From: Chloroflexi bacterium UBA4733
GTDB taxonomy: Bacteria; Chloroflexota; UBA4733
Length of the DNA: 15,387 nt
Assembly (NCBI GenBank): GCA_002404055.1
Contig: DHIZ01000152.1
Coordinates: 599-15,985, forward strand
Reading direction: 5' to 3'
Shown here: positions 1-6,930 of the stretch, in pieces
Layout: each line of letters starts with the position of its first letter
How positions within the stretch are numbered: the stretch's first letter is position 1
Translations under genes and position numbers: made by a program
The notes under the pieces: model-generated
The model's database searches: none
The model's input: only the letters and a program-made list of their open reading frames with translations
What the model was told of the DNA's origin: nothing

Positions 1-339
1 GAGGCGGATCAGGCCTACCGCGCCGCCTTGTTGGACGCCTGCCCCCCGGTGCAGACGGCCCAGCGGCTCGTCGCCGAGTTCCAGCATATCGTCGAGACCC
101 ACGACAGCGGCGCGTTGGCAGTCTGGCTCACGACGGCGCAGCACAGCAATGTCCCGGAACTGCAAGGCTTCACCCTCGGGGTGCGGCAGGACCGCGCCGC
201 CGTAGAAGCCGGGGTCACCGAGCCCTGGAGTCAAGGCCAGACCGAAGGGCAGGTCAATCGCTTGAAAGGAATCAAGCGGGCAATGTTCGGCCGGGCCAAC
301 TTCGACCTGCTCCGCTTGCGCGTGCTGCATCCCACCTGA
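1..339 (+). CDS. ISL3-family transposase, C-terminal part (runs in from the left edge)
   Basis: The reading frame is open from base 1 and ends at TGA 337-339, so only the last 112 residues are present. ISL3 transposases are DDE enzymes that cut and paste their own element. The block SQGQTEGQVNRLKGIKRAMF (from about base 226) is the family hallmark around the catalytic glutamate, and the ending DLLRLRVLHPT is also typical. The earlier aspartates lie outside the window. A perfect 9-bp hairpin and a probable terminal repeat follow directly after the stop, which fits the right end of the element. I cannot tell whether the full element is intact. Confidence 0.88.
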   Translation, partial: EADQAYRAALLDACPPVQTAQRLVAEFQHIVETHDSGALAVWLTTAQHSNVPELQGFTLGVRQDRAAVEAGVTEPWSQGQTEGQVNRLKGIKRAMFGRANFDLLRLRVLHPT

Positions 340-340
340 T

Positions 341-377
341 GGCACTTTTCCATGCACCAAAAGTGCCGGAGAACCCG
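341..377 (+). repeat. Hairpin and probable right end of the ISL3 element
   Basis: GGCACTTTT (341-349) and AAAAGTGCC (359-367) form a perfect 9-bp stem with a 9-nt loop, starting one base after the transposase stop. The strand continues as GGAGAACCC. Read from outside inward this is GGGTTCTCCGGCACTTTTGG, which resembles ISL3-family terminal repeats from memory. The hairpin could also act as a terminator. The left end lies outside the window, so the boundary is approximate. Confidence 0.5.
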
Positions 378-433
378 GCAAGGTGCGTCCGCTCACGCCA
401 CGTTGTTGCCGCTGCCGGGGGCAAATTGCTGGC

Positions 434-459
434 GTTCTGGATGCAAGAGAAGTGCGCTT
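434..459. repeat. 26-bp dispersed repeat, copy 1
   Basis: The sequence beginning GTTCTGGATGCAAGAGAAG matches 7549-7574 at 25 of 26 positions in the same orientation. On the opposite strand it reads AAGCGCACTTCTCTTGCATC, which has a similar layout to the ISL3 end at 341-377 (GCACTT, then TGCAT). It may be the end of a related ISL3-type element. No inverted partner was found in the window. Confidence 0.6.
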
Positions 460-496
460 TTCCTACCTGCCAGCGCCCTTTTTTGGCTGCTACACT

Positions 497-524
497 AGGG
501 CTGATAAGTACGGTTATCACGCAT
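497..524. other. dif/core-like palindromic site upstream of the tyrosine recombinase
   Basis: AGGGCTGATAA (497-507), GTACGG (508-513) and TTATCACGCAT (514-524) give an 11-6-11 layout. The inner TGATAA and TTATCA are perfectly inverted, like the inner halves of Xer dif sites. It lies 16 bp before the start codon of a tyrosine recombinase, so it could be its crossover site, an attachment site, or an operator. The outer halves are not symmetrical and no second copy was seen. Confidence 0.42.
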
Positions 525-540
525 TGGCGAGGGGAAACGC

Positions 541-1402
541 ATGGCCGTTTTGGCGTCGGTTGCCGAGCCGGCCGTCCCCTCGGTCCCGACCGATGACCAG
601 CTCATCGCCATGTGGCTCCATGGCCGCACCGCCCACACGGTACGCGCCTACGCCGGCGACGTGGCGCGCTTCCGGGCCTTCGTGGGCAAGCCGCTCGCCC
701 GGGTGACCTTGCCGGACTTGCAGGCCTTCGCCGATGCGCTGCAGCCGCTCGCCGCCTCCAGTCAGGGGCGCACGCTGGCCGCCGTCAAGAGCCTCCTGCG
801 CTACGCCCACGGCCTGGGCTACCTGCCATTCGACGTGGGCAAGCCGCTGCGCCTGCCGCCCCACCGGGAGACGCTCGCGGACCACATCCTCGACGAGCCG
901 GACGTGCAGCGCATGCTGGCGTTGGAGACGGGACCGCGCAACCGAGCGATCCTCTACTGCCTCTACGGCGCCGGCGTGCGGGTGTCGGAGCTCTGTGACC
1001 TGACCTGGCGGGACGTCCAGCCGCGCGGGGAGAGCGCCCAGCTCAACGTCTACGGCAAGGGAGCGAAGACGCGGCATATCCTGCTGCCGGCCCGGGCCTG
1101 GCGCGAACTGCGCGGCCTGGGCGTCGGCGCCGGCAGTGCACCGGTGTTCATCTCCCGCGTGGGCGGCCGTCTGTCGGAGAGCCAGGTCCGCCGGATCGTG
1201 CGCCGCGCCGCCGTGCGCGCCGGCATCGAGTTGGCCGTCACCCCCCACTGGCTGCGCCACAGCCACGCCAGCCACGCCCTGGATCACCAGGCGCCGGTCC
1301 ACCTGGTGCAAGGAGACGCTGGGGCACAGCAACCTCGCCACCACCGGGAAGTACCTGCACGCCCGGCCAGGCGAGTCCAGCGGCCGCTATCTGCCGCTGT
1401 AG
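541..1402 (+). pseudogene. Tyrosine recombinase (Xer/phage-integrase type), frameshifted near the C-terminus
   Basis: Tyrosine recombinases cut and rejoin DNA at specific sites through a 3'-phosphotyrosine. The N-terminal SAM-like core-binding domain spans roughly residues 17-95 and the catalytic domain follows. Visible catalytic residues are R147 (GAGVRVSEL), K173 (YGKGAKTR), H236 and R239 (HWLRHSHAS). The last two, His in LGHSN and Tyr in GKYLH, lie in another frame that stops at 1400-1402. Removing one G near 1311-1313 would join VHLVQ to ETLGHSN in the usual way, so an extra base probably inactivated the gene or is a sequencing error. GAGGGG at about 529-534 is a good ribosome binding site for ATG 541. 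Without the shift the protein would be about 286 residues, normal for XerC/D-like enzymes. The uncorrected frame reads on into the next gene. Confidence 0.85.
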
Positions 1403-1422
1403 GGAAAGAGGACAGGGACTGG

Positions 1423-2082
1423 ATGAAGAGTCAGAGAGATCCCCTTGTGGTGTTCACGGTTGACCAAGTGCTTGGGCTCACCGGTTTGTCGGAGCGTCAG
1501 CTTCGCTACTGGGATAAGACGGGGTTTTTTCTTCCCGGCTACGAAGGGAATCGTCGGCGAACACCATACGGACGGATCTACCTCTACCGTGACGTTGTCG
1601 GCCTACGCGCGCTCTCCATCCTGCGCAACCAGTATCACGTGCCACTCCAGGAGCTCCGGAAGGTAGGGCAATGGCTCAGGGGACATTATGAGACACCCTG
1701 GTCGAGCTTGAGGTTCTTGGTGAGCGGCCGCCACGTCTTTTTTGTAGAGCCGGAGACCGGTCTCCGGCTCAAACCTGATGAAGCGCGACAGGCAATGCTG
1801 CCGACCATCGAGATGGCAGTCATCGAGAGCGACACGCGGAGTCGCGCGCTGCGCCTTCGGGAGCGTGGACCGGACGAACTCGGCCAAATTACGCGGCACC
1901 GGTATGTCGAGAGCAATGCCTGGGTATTGGCAGGGACGCGGGTGCCGACTGCGGGCGTCTGGGACTTTCACAACGCTGGCTATGACACGGAGACGATCCT
2001 TGCTGCCTATCCATCACTGACACCTTTGGATGTCGAGCGCGCTATCGAATTTGAACGGCACCGTCGCCAGCGGGCCGGGTAG
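1423..2082 (+). CDS. MerR-type HTH plus DUF433 protein, probable antitoxin of a DUF433/DUF5615 pair
   Basis: This 219-residue protein probably binds DNA and neutralises the toxin encoded just downstream. Residues about 10-80 look like a MerR-type winged helix (FTVDQVLGLTGLSERQLRYW, then YLYRDVVGLRAL). Residues about 160-215 match DUF433 (LAGTRVP, then AGYDTETILAAYPSLT), the antitoxin family often paired with DUF5615 nucleases. The ATG at 1423 follows the recombinase stop by 20 bp, with a weak GAGGAC at 1407-1412 ahead of it. The frame is open back to 541 only because of the recombinase frameshift, so the longer fusion start is rejected. The toxin starts 24 bp after its stop, so the two are likely cotranscribed and repressed by this protein. 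Confidence 0.85.
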   Translation: MKSQRDPLVVFTVDQVLGLTGLSERQLRYWDKTGFFLPGYEGNRRRTPYGRIYLYRDVVGLRALSILRNQYHVPLQELRKVGQWLRGHYETPWSSLRFLVSGRHVFFVEPETGLRLKPDEARQAMLPTIEMAVIESDTRSRALRLRERGPDELGQITRHRYVESNAWVLAGTRVPTAGVWDFHNAGYDTETILAAYPSLTPLDVERAIEFERHRRQRAG

Positions 2083-2106
2083 CTCTTCGACCAGCGTGCT
2101 GCGTAC

Positions 2107-2517
2107 ATGTACTTTCTGATTGATGAAGACACCGATGCACGCATAGCCGACACGCTTCGCGCTCGAGGCCACACCGTGGAGTTCTCCAAAGATGTGCTCG
2201 GACGCTCGGCGCCTGACCCTCTCGTCGCTGCCGCAGCCGCACGCCTAGGGACTATTGCCGCCGACCGCTTAGGCGCAATTGTCGTCACAAGAAACTACCG
2301 GCATTTCCGCAGGCTGATTCGACGGAATATAGGGCAAGAGCAGACTCCATACCCCAATGCAGGCCTTATTTGTCTCCGATGCGCCAACACGAGTTGTCTC
2401 CGTCGCATGAGCGAATTGATCAGTGTCATTGAAGCAGAATATGACGCAATACAACACCTTCCTGATCCGCGACTAATCGTCGAAATTACCGAAACGGCGA
2501 TGCAAATAATTCGTTAG
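2107..2517 (+). CDS. DUF5615 PIN-like toxin (predicted RNase)
   Basis: This 136-residue protein opens with MYFLIDEDTDARIADTLRAR. The acidic cluster D6, E7, D8 and the later VVTRNYRHF segment are typical of DUF5615 PIN-like (Mut7-C-like) domains, predicted metal-dependent RNases. It forms the toxin half of the operon with the MerR-DUF433 gene; the pairing is known from comparative genomics. Two oddities are visible. The usual aspartate of the T-x-D motif appears as asparagine (TRN). A near-duplicated stretch (AAAARLGTI, AADRLGAI) lies before it. Either may weaken activity. The spacer before ATG 2107 has no clear ribosome binding site, so translation may be coupled. Confidence 0.8.
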   Translation: MYFLIDEDTDARIADTLRARGHTVEFSKDVLGRSAPDPLVAAAAARLGTIAADRLGAIVVTRNYRHFRRLIRRNIGQEQTPYPNAGLICLRCANTSCLRRMSELISVIEAEYDAIQHLPDPRLIVEITETAMQIIR

Positions 2518-2696
2518 CTTCAGCGCAACGCGCCGAGCCAGCGTTGCCTCCTGCACCAAAACAGCAGCCGGTACAGCCCGCGTGGAAGAAGTACAGGGGG
2601 GATGCCCATACCAGAGACGCGTGCCGCCGTATCGGGCCTCCTCGCGCCATTTCAGGCCATTCCTATCGCCACCATGGGCTAGACGCCGTACTGTCT
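2518..2696. other. Intergenic stretch before the first HTH/coiled-coil gene
   Basis: No gene is supported in these 179 bases. No clear -10/-35 pair, terminator or RNA gene is visible. It presumably holds the promoter for the downstream operon. The first clear copy of that operon's repeat begins at 2697; a looser GGTACAG occurs near 2573. Confidence 0.4.
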
Positions 2697-2960
2697 GTTG
2701 GTACGGGAGGGCCGGGCGTTGGAACCAGGGTTGGAACACGAGCTACTGACGATCCCGGAGGCGGCCCGCCGGGCCGGGATCAGTGAGGTTGCGTTGCGAC
2801 AGCGGATCAAGCGTCGTACACAACGCTCGGCCCGAAAGGGCGGTCATCTTTGGGTCGCCGCGGCCGATGTACCAGCCGCTGTTGAAACAGTTGGAACCGT
2901 TGGTACGCTTCCCGTTGGTACAGTCTCAACGGCTGTCGCATTGGTTGAGACTGTACCAAC
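2697..2960. repeat. Ten-copy iteron-like array GTTGGTAC/GTTGGAAC/GTTGAAAC/GTTGAGAC
   Basis: Copies of an 8-bp motif lie inside and at the start of the first HTH/coiled-coil gene: 2697, 2718, 2730, 2881, 2890, 2899 and 2914 on plus, 2923 on minus, 2944 on plus, and 2953 on minus. The second half ends in a perfect 17-bp inverted repeat, GTTGGTACAGTCTCAAC (2914-2930) and its complement (2944-2960), with a 13-bp spacer. The copies form two clusters, one at the start codon and one in the linker after the HTH. They encode a VGTV/VETV-rich peptide. No other GTTGGTAC was noticed in the window. Confidence 0.8.
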
Positions 2961-3174
2961 AGTCGACGTGACGGTGCTTCTCCGTGAACAAATCGACGGA
3001 CGACTCCGCGCCGAACAAGCCGCCGCGATGTGGCAGGAGCGCGCCCGCAACCTGGAAGCGGAGAACGGCCGGCTGCAGGAGCTACTGGCGTTGCCGGCGC
3101 ACGAGGACGCGTTCGAACCGTCGCGGCGGTGGTGGCAGTGGTGGCGACGGAAGGAACAGCATGCGGGGGCTTGA
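2698..3174 (+). CDS. HTH/coiled-coil DNA-binding protein with embedded iterons (paralogue A)
   Basis: This protein has up to 158 residues and its function is not recognised. Residues about 16-58 form an excisionase/MerR-like HTH (LLTIPEAARRAGISEVALRQ). A Val/Thr/Gly linker follows (60-92), encoded by the repeat array. A coiled coil (94-135) contains AEQAAAMWQERARNLEA, identical to the paralogue at 8782-9312. The C-terminus is a striking RRWWQWWRRK, possibly amphipathic and membrane- or nucleic-acid-seeking. A stop at 2680-2682 limits the start; TTG 2698, which lies inside a repeat copy, or TTG 2719 and 2731 are candidates. The stop overlaps the HEPN gene by 14 bases. The fold plan recalls KfrA-type plasmid proteins, but no homology is claimed. 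Likely role: autoregulator binding its own gene. Confidence 0.75.
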   Translation: MVREGRALEPGLEHELLTIPEAARRAGISEVALRQRIKRRTQRSARKGGHLWVAAADVPAAVETVGTVGTLPVGTVSTAVALVETVPTVDVTVLLREQIDGRLRAEQAAAMWQERARNLEAENGRLQELLALPAHEDAFEPSRRWWQWWRRKEQHAGA

Positions 3175-3589
3175 TCCGATTACTCGGGCCGACTTCCAGC
3201 AACTCAGCGAGAGTCGGTTGGAAGAGGCGGCGACGCTGCTGGCGAACGGCCACGCGGCGGGGGCCTACTATCTCGCCGGCTATGCCGTGGAGTGTGCCCT
3301 GAAGGCCTGTTTCTGTAAGCGGCGGCAGCCGGAGCACTTCCCGCCGAAAGTGAGCGTGGTGGCGCGGATGTACAGCCATGACCTGTCCGGGCTGCTGGAG
3401 CTGGCGGAACTCGGCGCGGCGCTGGATGCCGAGAACGATGCTATGCTGAAGCGGTACCGGGCGGTGGCCAAGGACTGGTCCGAGGAGAGCCGGTACGCCT
3501 TTCCTGGTCAGGCCCACGCCCAGCTGTTAGTGACAGCGGTCACCGAGCCGACACATGGAGTGCTGCCATGGTTGCGCAGGTACTGGTAG
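3161..3589 (+). CDS. HEPN-domain protein
   Basis: This 142-residue protein reads as a HEPN domain: an N-terminal helix (FQQLSESRLEEAATLLANG), then AGAYYLAGYAVECALKACF, the most typical segment, and later DLSGLLELAELG and DWSEESRYAFPG. HEPN proteins are small helical bundles, often RNases in toxin-antitoxin or defence loci, acting through an Rx4-6H motif. Here the R and H near the end (RYAFPGQAH) are spaced differently, so catalysis is uncertain. ATG 3161 overlaps the end of the HTH/coiled-coil gene by 14 bases and the next ATG (3568) lies inside this gene, suggesting a tightly coupled three-gene operon. Confidence 0.8.
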   Translation: MRGLDPITRADFQQLSESRLEEAATLLANGHAAGAYYLAGYAVECALKACFCKRRQPEHFPPKVSVVARMYSHDLSGLLELAELGAALDAENDAMLKRYRAVAKDWSEESRYAFPGQAHAQLLVTAVTEPTHGVLPWLRRYW

Positions 3590-3897
3590 GGTCGGATATC
3601 GCGGGGGGCACCCAACTCCTGGCGACGCTCGATCAGGAGCGGCTGCCGATCCTCGCCGCCTTCTGGCGCTACCCGACGAGCGAGAGCGACCGGCGTTCGG
3701 TCCCCGACAGTCCTGTTGGCGGGTTTGCGGTGGTGATCCTGACTGCGTGGATTGCTGCCAATGCGTCCGTCGCGGCGGGCACCCACAGCATTGTTGCTTC
3801 TAAGTTACGGTATGAGGGGTACAGCCGAGATACGTGTAAGCGTAGGAAACAGGCCGCTCGCGCTGCTACCCTGATTGAACATCGGTCGGCCCGGTAA
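3568..3897 (+). CDS. Small HEPN-neighbour protein, probably C-terminally scrambled
   Basis: This 109-residue frame starts at ATG 3568, overlapping the HEPN stop by 22 bases. The first ~47 residues (MVAQVLVGSDIAGGTQLLAT, then LPILAAFWRYPTSESD) read like a genuine folded protein and resemble small unnamed partners I have seen beside HEPN genes. From about residue 48 the composition changes and ends in a basic tail (CKRRKQAARAATLIEHRSAR). This suggests a frameshift or replacement of the original C-terminus. It could be the antitoxin-side partner of the HEPN protein. The family is not recognised with confidence. Confidence 0.5.
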   Translation: MVAQVLVGSDIAGGTQLLATLDQERLPILAAFWRYPTSESDRRSVPDSPVGGFAVVILTAWIAANASVAAGTHSIVASKLRYEGYSRDTCKRRKQAARAATLIEHRSAR

Positions 3898-3978
3898 GGG
3901 GGGCATCCCGAAGCCATCTTGTGCCGCGCTAAAGAACGGATTTCGCGATACAACCATGTCCGCGTGTCGACGCTTGCC

Positions 3979-5895
3979 TCACTTACAGTAGAGCACTTGG
4001 ACCGAGCCTTCGCCCGTGTAGAGCCGCCGCGTCTGCCACCGCAGGGTCACCGCGTAGGCGCAGACGGGGTCGCCTGCGATCGTCACCGAGGTGCCCCCCG
4101 GCAGACTGGGGGGATTGGGCCCGCTCGCACCCCCACGGAAGAAGTAGTTAACGGGCGGAAAATCCCCCCGCGGCAGAGGGGGCGCGGGGTGGACCGTCCC
4201 GGAGTTGTTGGATATCTCCACCGTAAAATATTGCAAATGCGGATGGTCCACTGTATACCGTAAGTGGATCGCACTCAGTCCGGAGACCGGGTTGCACGCG
4301 TTGGCGAGGAGCTCCTCCAGATTCAGGAGCACGATCGGCGACGAATTGTCGAGCACGACCGCGTCCAATCCGTCAGTGAAGACGTCCGTGTTCGTGACCG
4401 CATCGCGGACCTGGAAGAGCATCCTGTAGCGCCGAATGGGCTCCTGTTCCGCGGCAATCGGGCTGCGGCCGGCCTGGGTCTTGTCGGACGACCACGCGGG
4501 CATTCGGGCGGTATGGGCGCTGCTAATCGCGACCGAGTTCATCGCCATGAGGAGCCCCGAGCGCAGGAAGGTCGTGTCACTGATGACGACGGTGCTCGTT
4601 CCCCCGCCCGACAGCGGGACCGTGATCGACTTCCCTCCGAGCTGGATCCAGCCATCGGCGTCTTGATCGGCCGAGCTAACATAGACCGCCATCTGCGCGA
4701 AAGGGTTCACCCCATCGTTGTAGAATACAGTCCCGACCCGGGTGCCCGCACCCGCGGGGACAATCTTCCACGCCGACGTTGGCGCAGGAGGAGATGGCGG
4801 GGCGGGCGGCGCGATGGTGGGCATGACCCCGGCCGTGCCATCGCCGCCTCCGGTCCAGCCCCACTCAGCGATCAGGAAACGGTACTTCAACGGGTTTGCG
4901 GGCGCGGCGATGTTTCGCAGGGGACAATTCCCCCAGAGCGCGACATCGCCACCAAAGGTCAACGAGCTCGTCGAGACCCCGGCGTAGCCTTCCGGTAGGA
5001 TGTTGTGGGCGGGGTCCGCGATCGAGGCGTGCACGTTAAAGCTTTCGACTTGGATCCAATGCGGAGTTTGCTCGGGTGTTGGGACAATCTGCCCCGGCGT
5101 CACACACAGCTCGACGCAGAAGCAGGGTCCGACCCCATCACGGTCGGGTTGCCGGCCCCGGTCGTGGGGCTCATCGAGGAGCACAGCTCCGCCCGCTGCT
5201 GCCACGCGAAAATGCACGTCGGCGCCCGCTGCATGGGGAAACAACGACACCAGCCCCGGCGCGACGGCTTCGAGAAACGAATGGTGGACATAGTCGATCC
5301 GGAACATCCCATCGGCGCCCGTTGTACCCGCGCCGAGGGGGTCGTCCGAGAGCCAGTCGGCATCAAACGCCGTCACCGTGAGCCCGGCCACCGGCTCGTG
5401 TGTGTCACAGGTGGTGACGCGCCCACAGATTACGCGCGCTCCAAATAAGTTGCGGATCTCACACCAGAAGCGCGCCGGTACACAGTACTCCCACCCCCAG
5501 ACGAATCCGCCCTCCGTTGGCCGCCAGAGGGGTTGGAGGGTCGTGACCGAGAACTGCCGCGGCGGCGGGGGATGCGGTCCGACGATCTGATGGGGGACCG
5601 TCCCGCAGTAGACGTCGATCTCGAACGCCTCGCCGGCGTAGTTCTCTTTCTCGCCTAACGTGACGGTGAACGTGCCATCAGCGGCTGTATCGACCTCGGC
5701 GAGCAGGGACGATGCCTTCCCCTGAATGGCATCGTCGGCGAGCAGAGCGAGGGTGTCATTGGGACTGGCGACCGCGAGGACGGTAACATTCTGGTCCGGG
5801 CGGCTGCGATAGAGGCGCACCTGGACATTGGCGAGCGGCTCAGGGCACTCAGCGCAGATGAAGCCGCATAATCGTCCACGAAAAACATATGCCAT
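3979..5895 (-). CDS. Large protein with transthyretin/CarboxypepD-regulatory-like repeats
   Basis: This 638-residue protein has no obvious signal peptide or membrane helix. Residues about 5-110 form a beta-rich, Cys-containing domain (GRLCGFICAECPEPLANVQV, then DTAADGTFTVTLGE). A second similar unit at about 154-215 reads CGRVTTCDTHEPVAGLTVTA then TTGADGMFRIDY, the pattern of carboxypeptidase regulatory-like domains. A Pro/Ala-rich linker near 370-390 precedes a C-terminal beta-rich, possibly Ig-like part. AAAAGGAG lies 8 bases ahead of the ATG at 5895, strongly supporting this start. It stands alone, facing away from the toxin modules. Proteins opening with this MAYVFRGRLCG style are probably structural or adhesive, but the role is unknown. 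Without a leader, export would need a specialised machine. Confidence 0.75.
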   Translation of the reverse strand: MAYVFRGRLCGFICAECPEPLANVQVRLYRSRPDQNVTVLAVASPNDTLALLADDAIQGKASSLLAEVDTAADGTFTVTLGEKENYAGEAFEIDVYCGTVPHQIVGPHPPPPRQFSVTTLQPLWRPTEGGFVWGWEYCVPARFWCEIRNLFGARVICGRVTTCDTHEPVAGLTVTAFDADWLSDDPLGAGTTGADGMFRIDYVHHSFLEAVAPGLVSLFPHAAGADVHFRVAAAGGAVLLDEPHDRGRQPDRDGVGPCFCVELCVTPGQIVPTPEQTPHWIQVESFNVHASIADPAHNILPEGYAGVSTSSLTFGGDVALWGNCPLRNIAAPANPLKYRFLIAEWGWTGGGDGTAGVMPTIAPPAPPSPPAPTSAWKIVPAGAGTRVGTVFYNDGVNPFAQMAVYVSSADQDADGWIQLGGKSITVPLSGGGTSTVVISDTTFLRSGLLMAMNSVAISSAHTARMPAWSSDKTQAGRSPIAAEQEPIRRYRMLFQVRDAVTNTDVFTDGLDAVVLDNSSPIVLLNLEELLANACNPVSGLSAIHLRYTVDHPHLQYFTVEISNNSGTVHPAPPLPRGDFPPVNYFFRGGASGPNPPSLPGGTSVTIAGDPVCAYAVTLRWQTRRLYTGEGSVQVLYCK

Positions 5896-6074
5896 CGAAA
5901 GTCTCCTTTTCTGCTCGGGAGCTGATTAGACGTCCGCCCAGCCCCAAGCACGACGGGCAGGTGTCGGAGTCAAGCAGTATTGAAGCACCCACCCGCGCTC
6001 GTGTCAACCGTCGCGGCTGTCAGCAACTCCGTCTGGGCGTCATTGGGGGAATTGCTGGGGGAATTGTTTGATTC
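5896..6074. other. Upstream region of the 638-aa gene
   Basis: No gene is supported here. The stretch contains the ribosome binding site of the minus-strand gene (complement of 5903-5910) and a short direct repeat, TGGGGGAATTG, in tandem at about 6043-6067. No convincing -10/-35 pair was seen. Confidence 0.45.
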
Positions 6075-6256
6075 TTAGCTCGACTTTGGCCATTTGGCGA
6101 GTGTACGGTCGGACGATCACCAGATGAGCCTCCATCCTGTTCGGGGTTTCTTCATATCGGGGTAAAAGGCCGACATGCAAATATTCCACAGGGCCAGACG
6201 CCCACATCTGGTGCCCTGTTCGGGTTCAGCGGCCCAAATGGCCAAAGTCGAGCTTA
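6075..6256. mobile_element. MITE-like element, 20-bp terminal inverted repeats with TTA duplication
   Basis: GCTCGACTTTGGCCATTTGG (6078-6097) is perfectly inverted at 6234-6253. Both ends are flanked by TTA (6075-6077 and 6254-6256). Inside, CACCAGATG (6119-6127) pairs with CATCTGGTG (6204-6212), giving a nested hairpin. The 176-bp body has no coding capacity of its own. This is the structure of a non-autonomous transposon. It overlaps the end of the broken minus-strand gene and supplies its last codons. Confidence 0.75.
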
Positions 6257-6930
6257 GGACCGCTTCTGGCGTGGAGCCTGCGCTGCAGCGGCCGCCGACG
6301 GGGGATCAGTGGCTCCGGCGGGTGCGTCGCGGCTGCCACCAGATGCTCCGATCGCGTCCCGATGTGGCCGGAGAAGGGACCGTCTGTCGCCGTGATCGTC
6401 AGTGGCAGAATGTATGCTGGCTGCAGATAGCTTTGTGCGTCGTCCCAGCCCAGCTCGAAGTAGCCGAAGCGGATGTCCTCGATCTCGATCAGGCCGCTTC
6501 CTTGCGCGCCCCACGAATGGATGACGTCTTGCTGGGCGGAATCCGGCAATCAGAGCTCGACGTCCGATTGGTAAACATCGTGAATCTCGCGCCAGAGGTG
6601 ATCGATGCCGGTGAGGTCGCCGTTGTGGTCGATGACGCGCCGAAAAGCGATCCCCATGTCGATCACCCGTTGTTCGGTATAGCCGGTCCGTTGCTCGACG
6701 ACCCCGACATTCAGACGCGTCACCTGCAATAGTTCGCATTCCTGAAGGGAGATGACCTTTAAGTCTGTGAGGTGCCGCTGAGCAATCTCGACGGCGACGG
6801 CGTCATCGAACGTGACCTGGGACTTGCCGTCGTCAACCTGCCAGCGCGCGTTATCGTGGAAGCGCAGACCGCCCGAAGCACGATAGAAGACGAGTTCGGA
6901 TGATCGTTCGGTATAGATCAGACGGCTCGC
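6226..6930 (-). pseudogene. Distal part of an exported-protein gene, cut off by IS66 and interrupted by TGA
   Basis: On the minus strand one continuous frame from about 6930 to 6226 contains a single in-frame TGA (6552-6550). Before it reads SELVFYRASGGLRFHDNARW, then QVDDGKSQVTFDDAVAVEIA and VVEQRTGYTEQRVIDMG; after it, GLIEIEDIRFGYFELGWDDA and YILPLTITATDG. Both halves look like real protein. No start codon of normal kind is found at the 5' end, because the frame begins next to an IS66 remnant. The likely missing front is the minus-strand signal-anchor fragment at 7389-7228. The C-terminus runs into a MITE arm. The family is not recognised; a periplasmic or lipoprotein-like role is a guess. 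Confidence 0.6.

Noticed and set aside
517..1344. 275-residue minus-strand frame
   Set aside because: It lies opposite the tyrosine recombinase, whose catalytic motifs are clear. The composition is that of a high-GC shadow frame.
2881..2960. CRISPR array
   Set aside because: Repeats are only 8 bp, are on both strands, have irregular spacing and are translated. The same holds for 9008-9083.
3384..3393. TGTCCGGGCT in the HEPN gene, resembling the paralogue B motif
   Set aside because: A single 9/10 match inside coding sequence and far from the array; likely chance.
2807..3517. 236-residue minus-strand frame
   Set aside because: It is antisense to the HTH/coiled-coil and HEPN genes, with Arg/Pro-rich low-complexity sequence and no domain.
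4264..5448. Plus-strand frames across the 638-aa gene
   Set aside because: The minus-strand gene has a strong ribosome binding site and domain-like sequence; the plus frames are Arg-rich shadows.
6175..6732. 185-residue plus-strand frame over the broken minus-strand gene
   Set aside because: The minus-strand reading has more protein-like sequence on both sides of the TGA, and the plus frame starts within a MITE.
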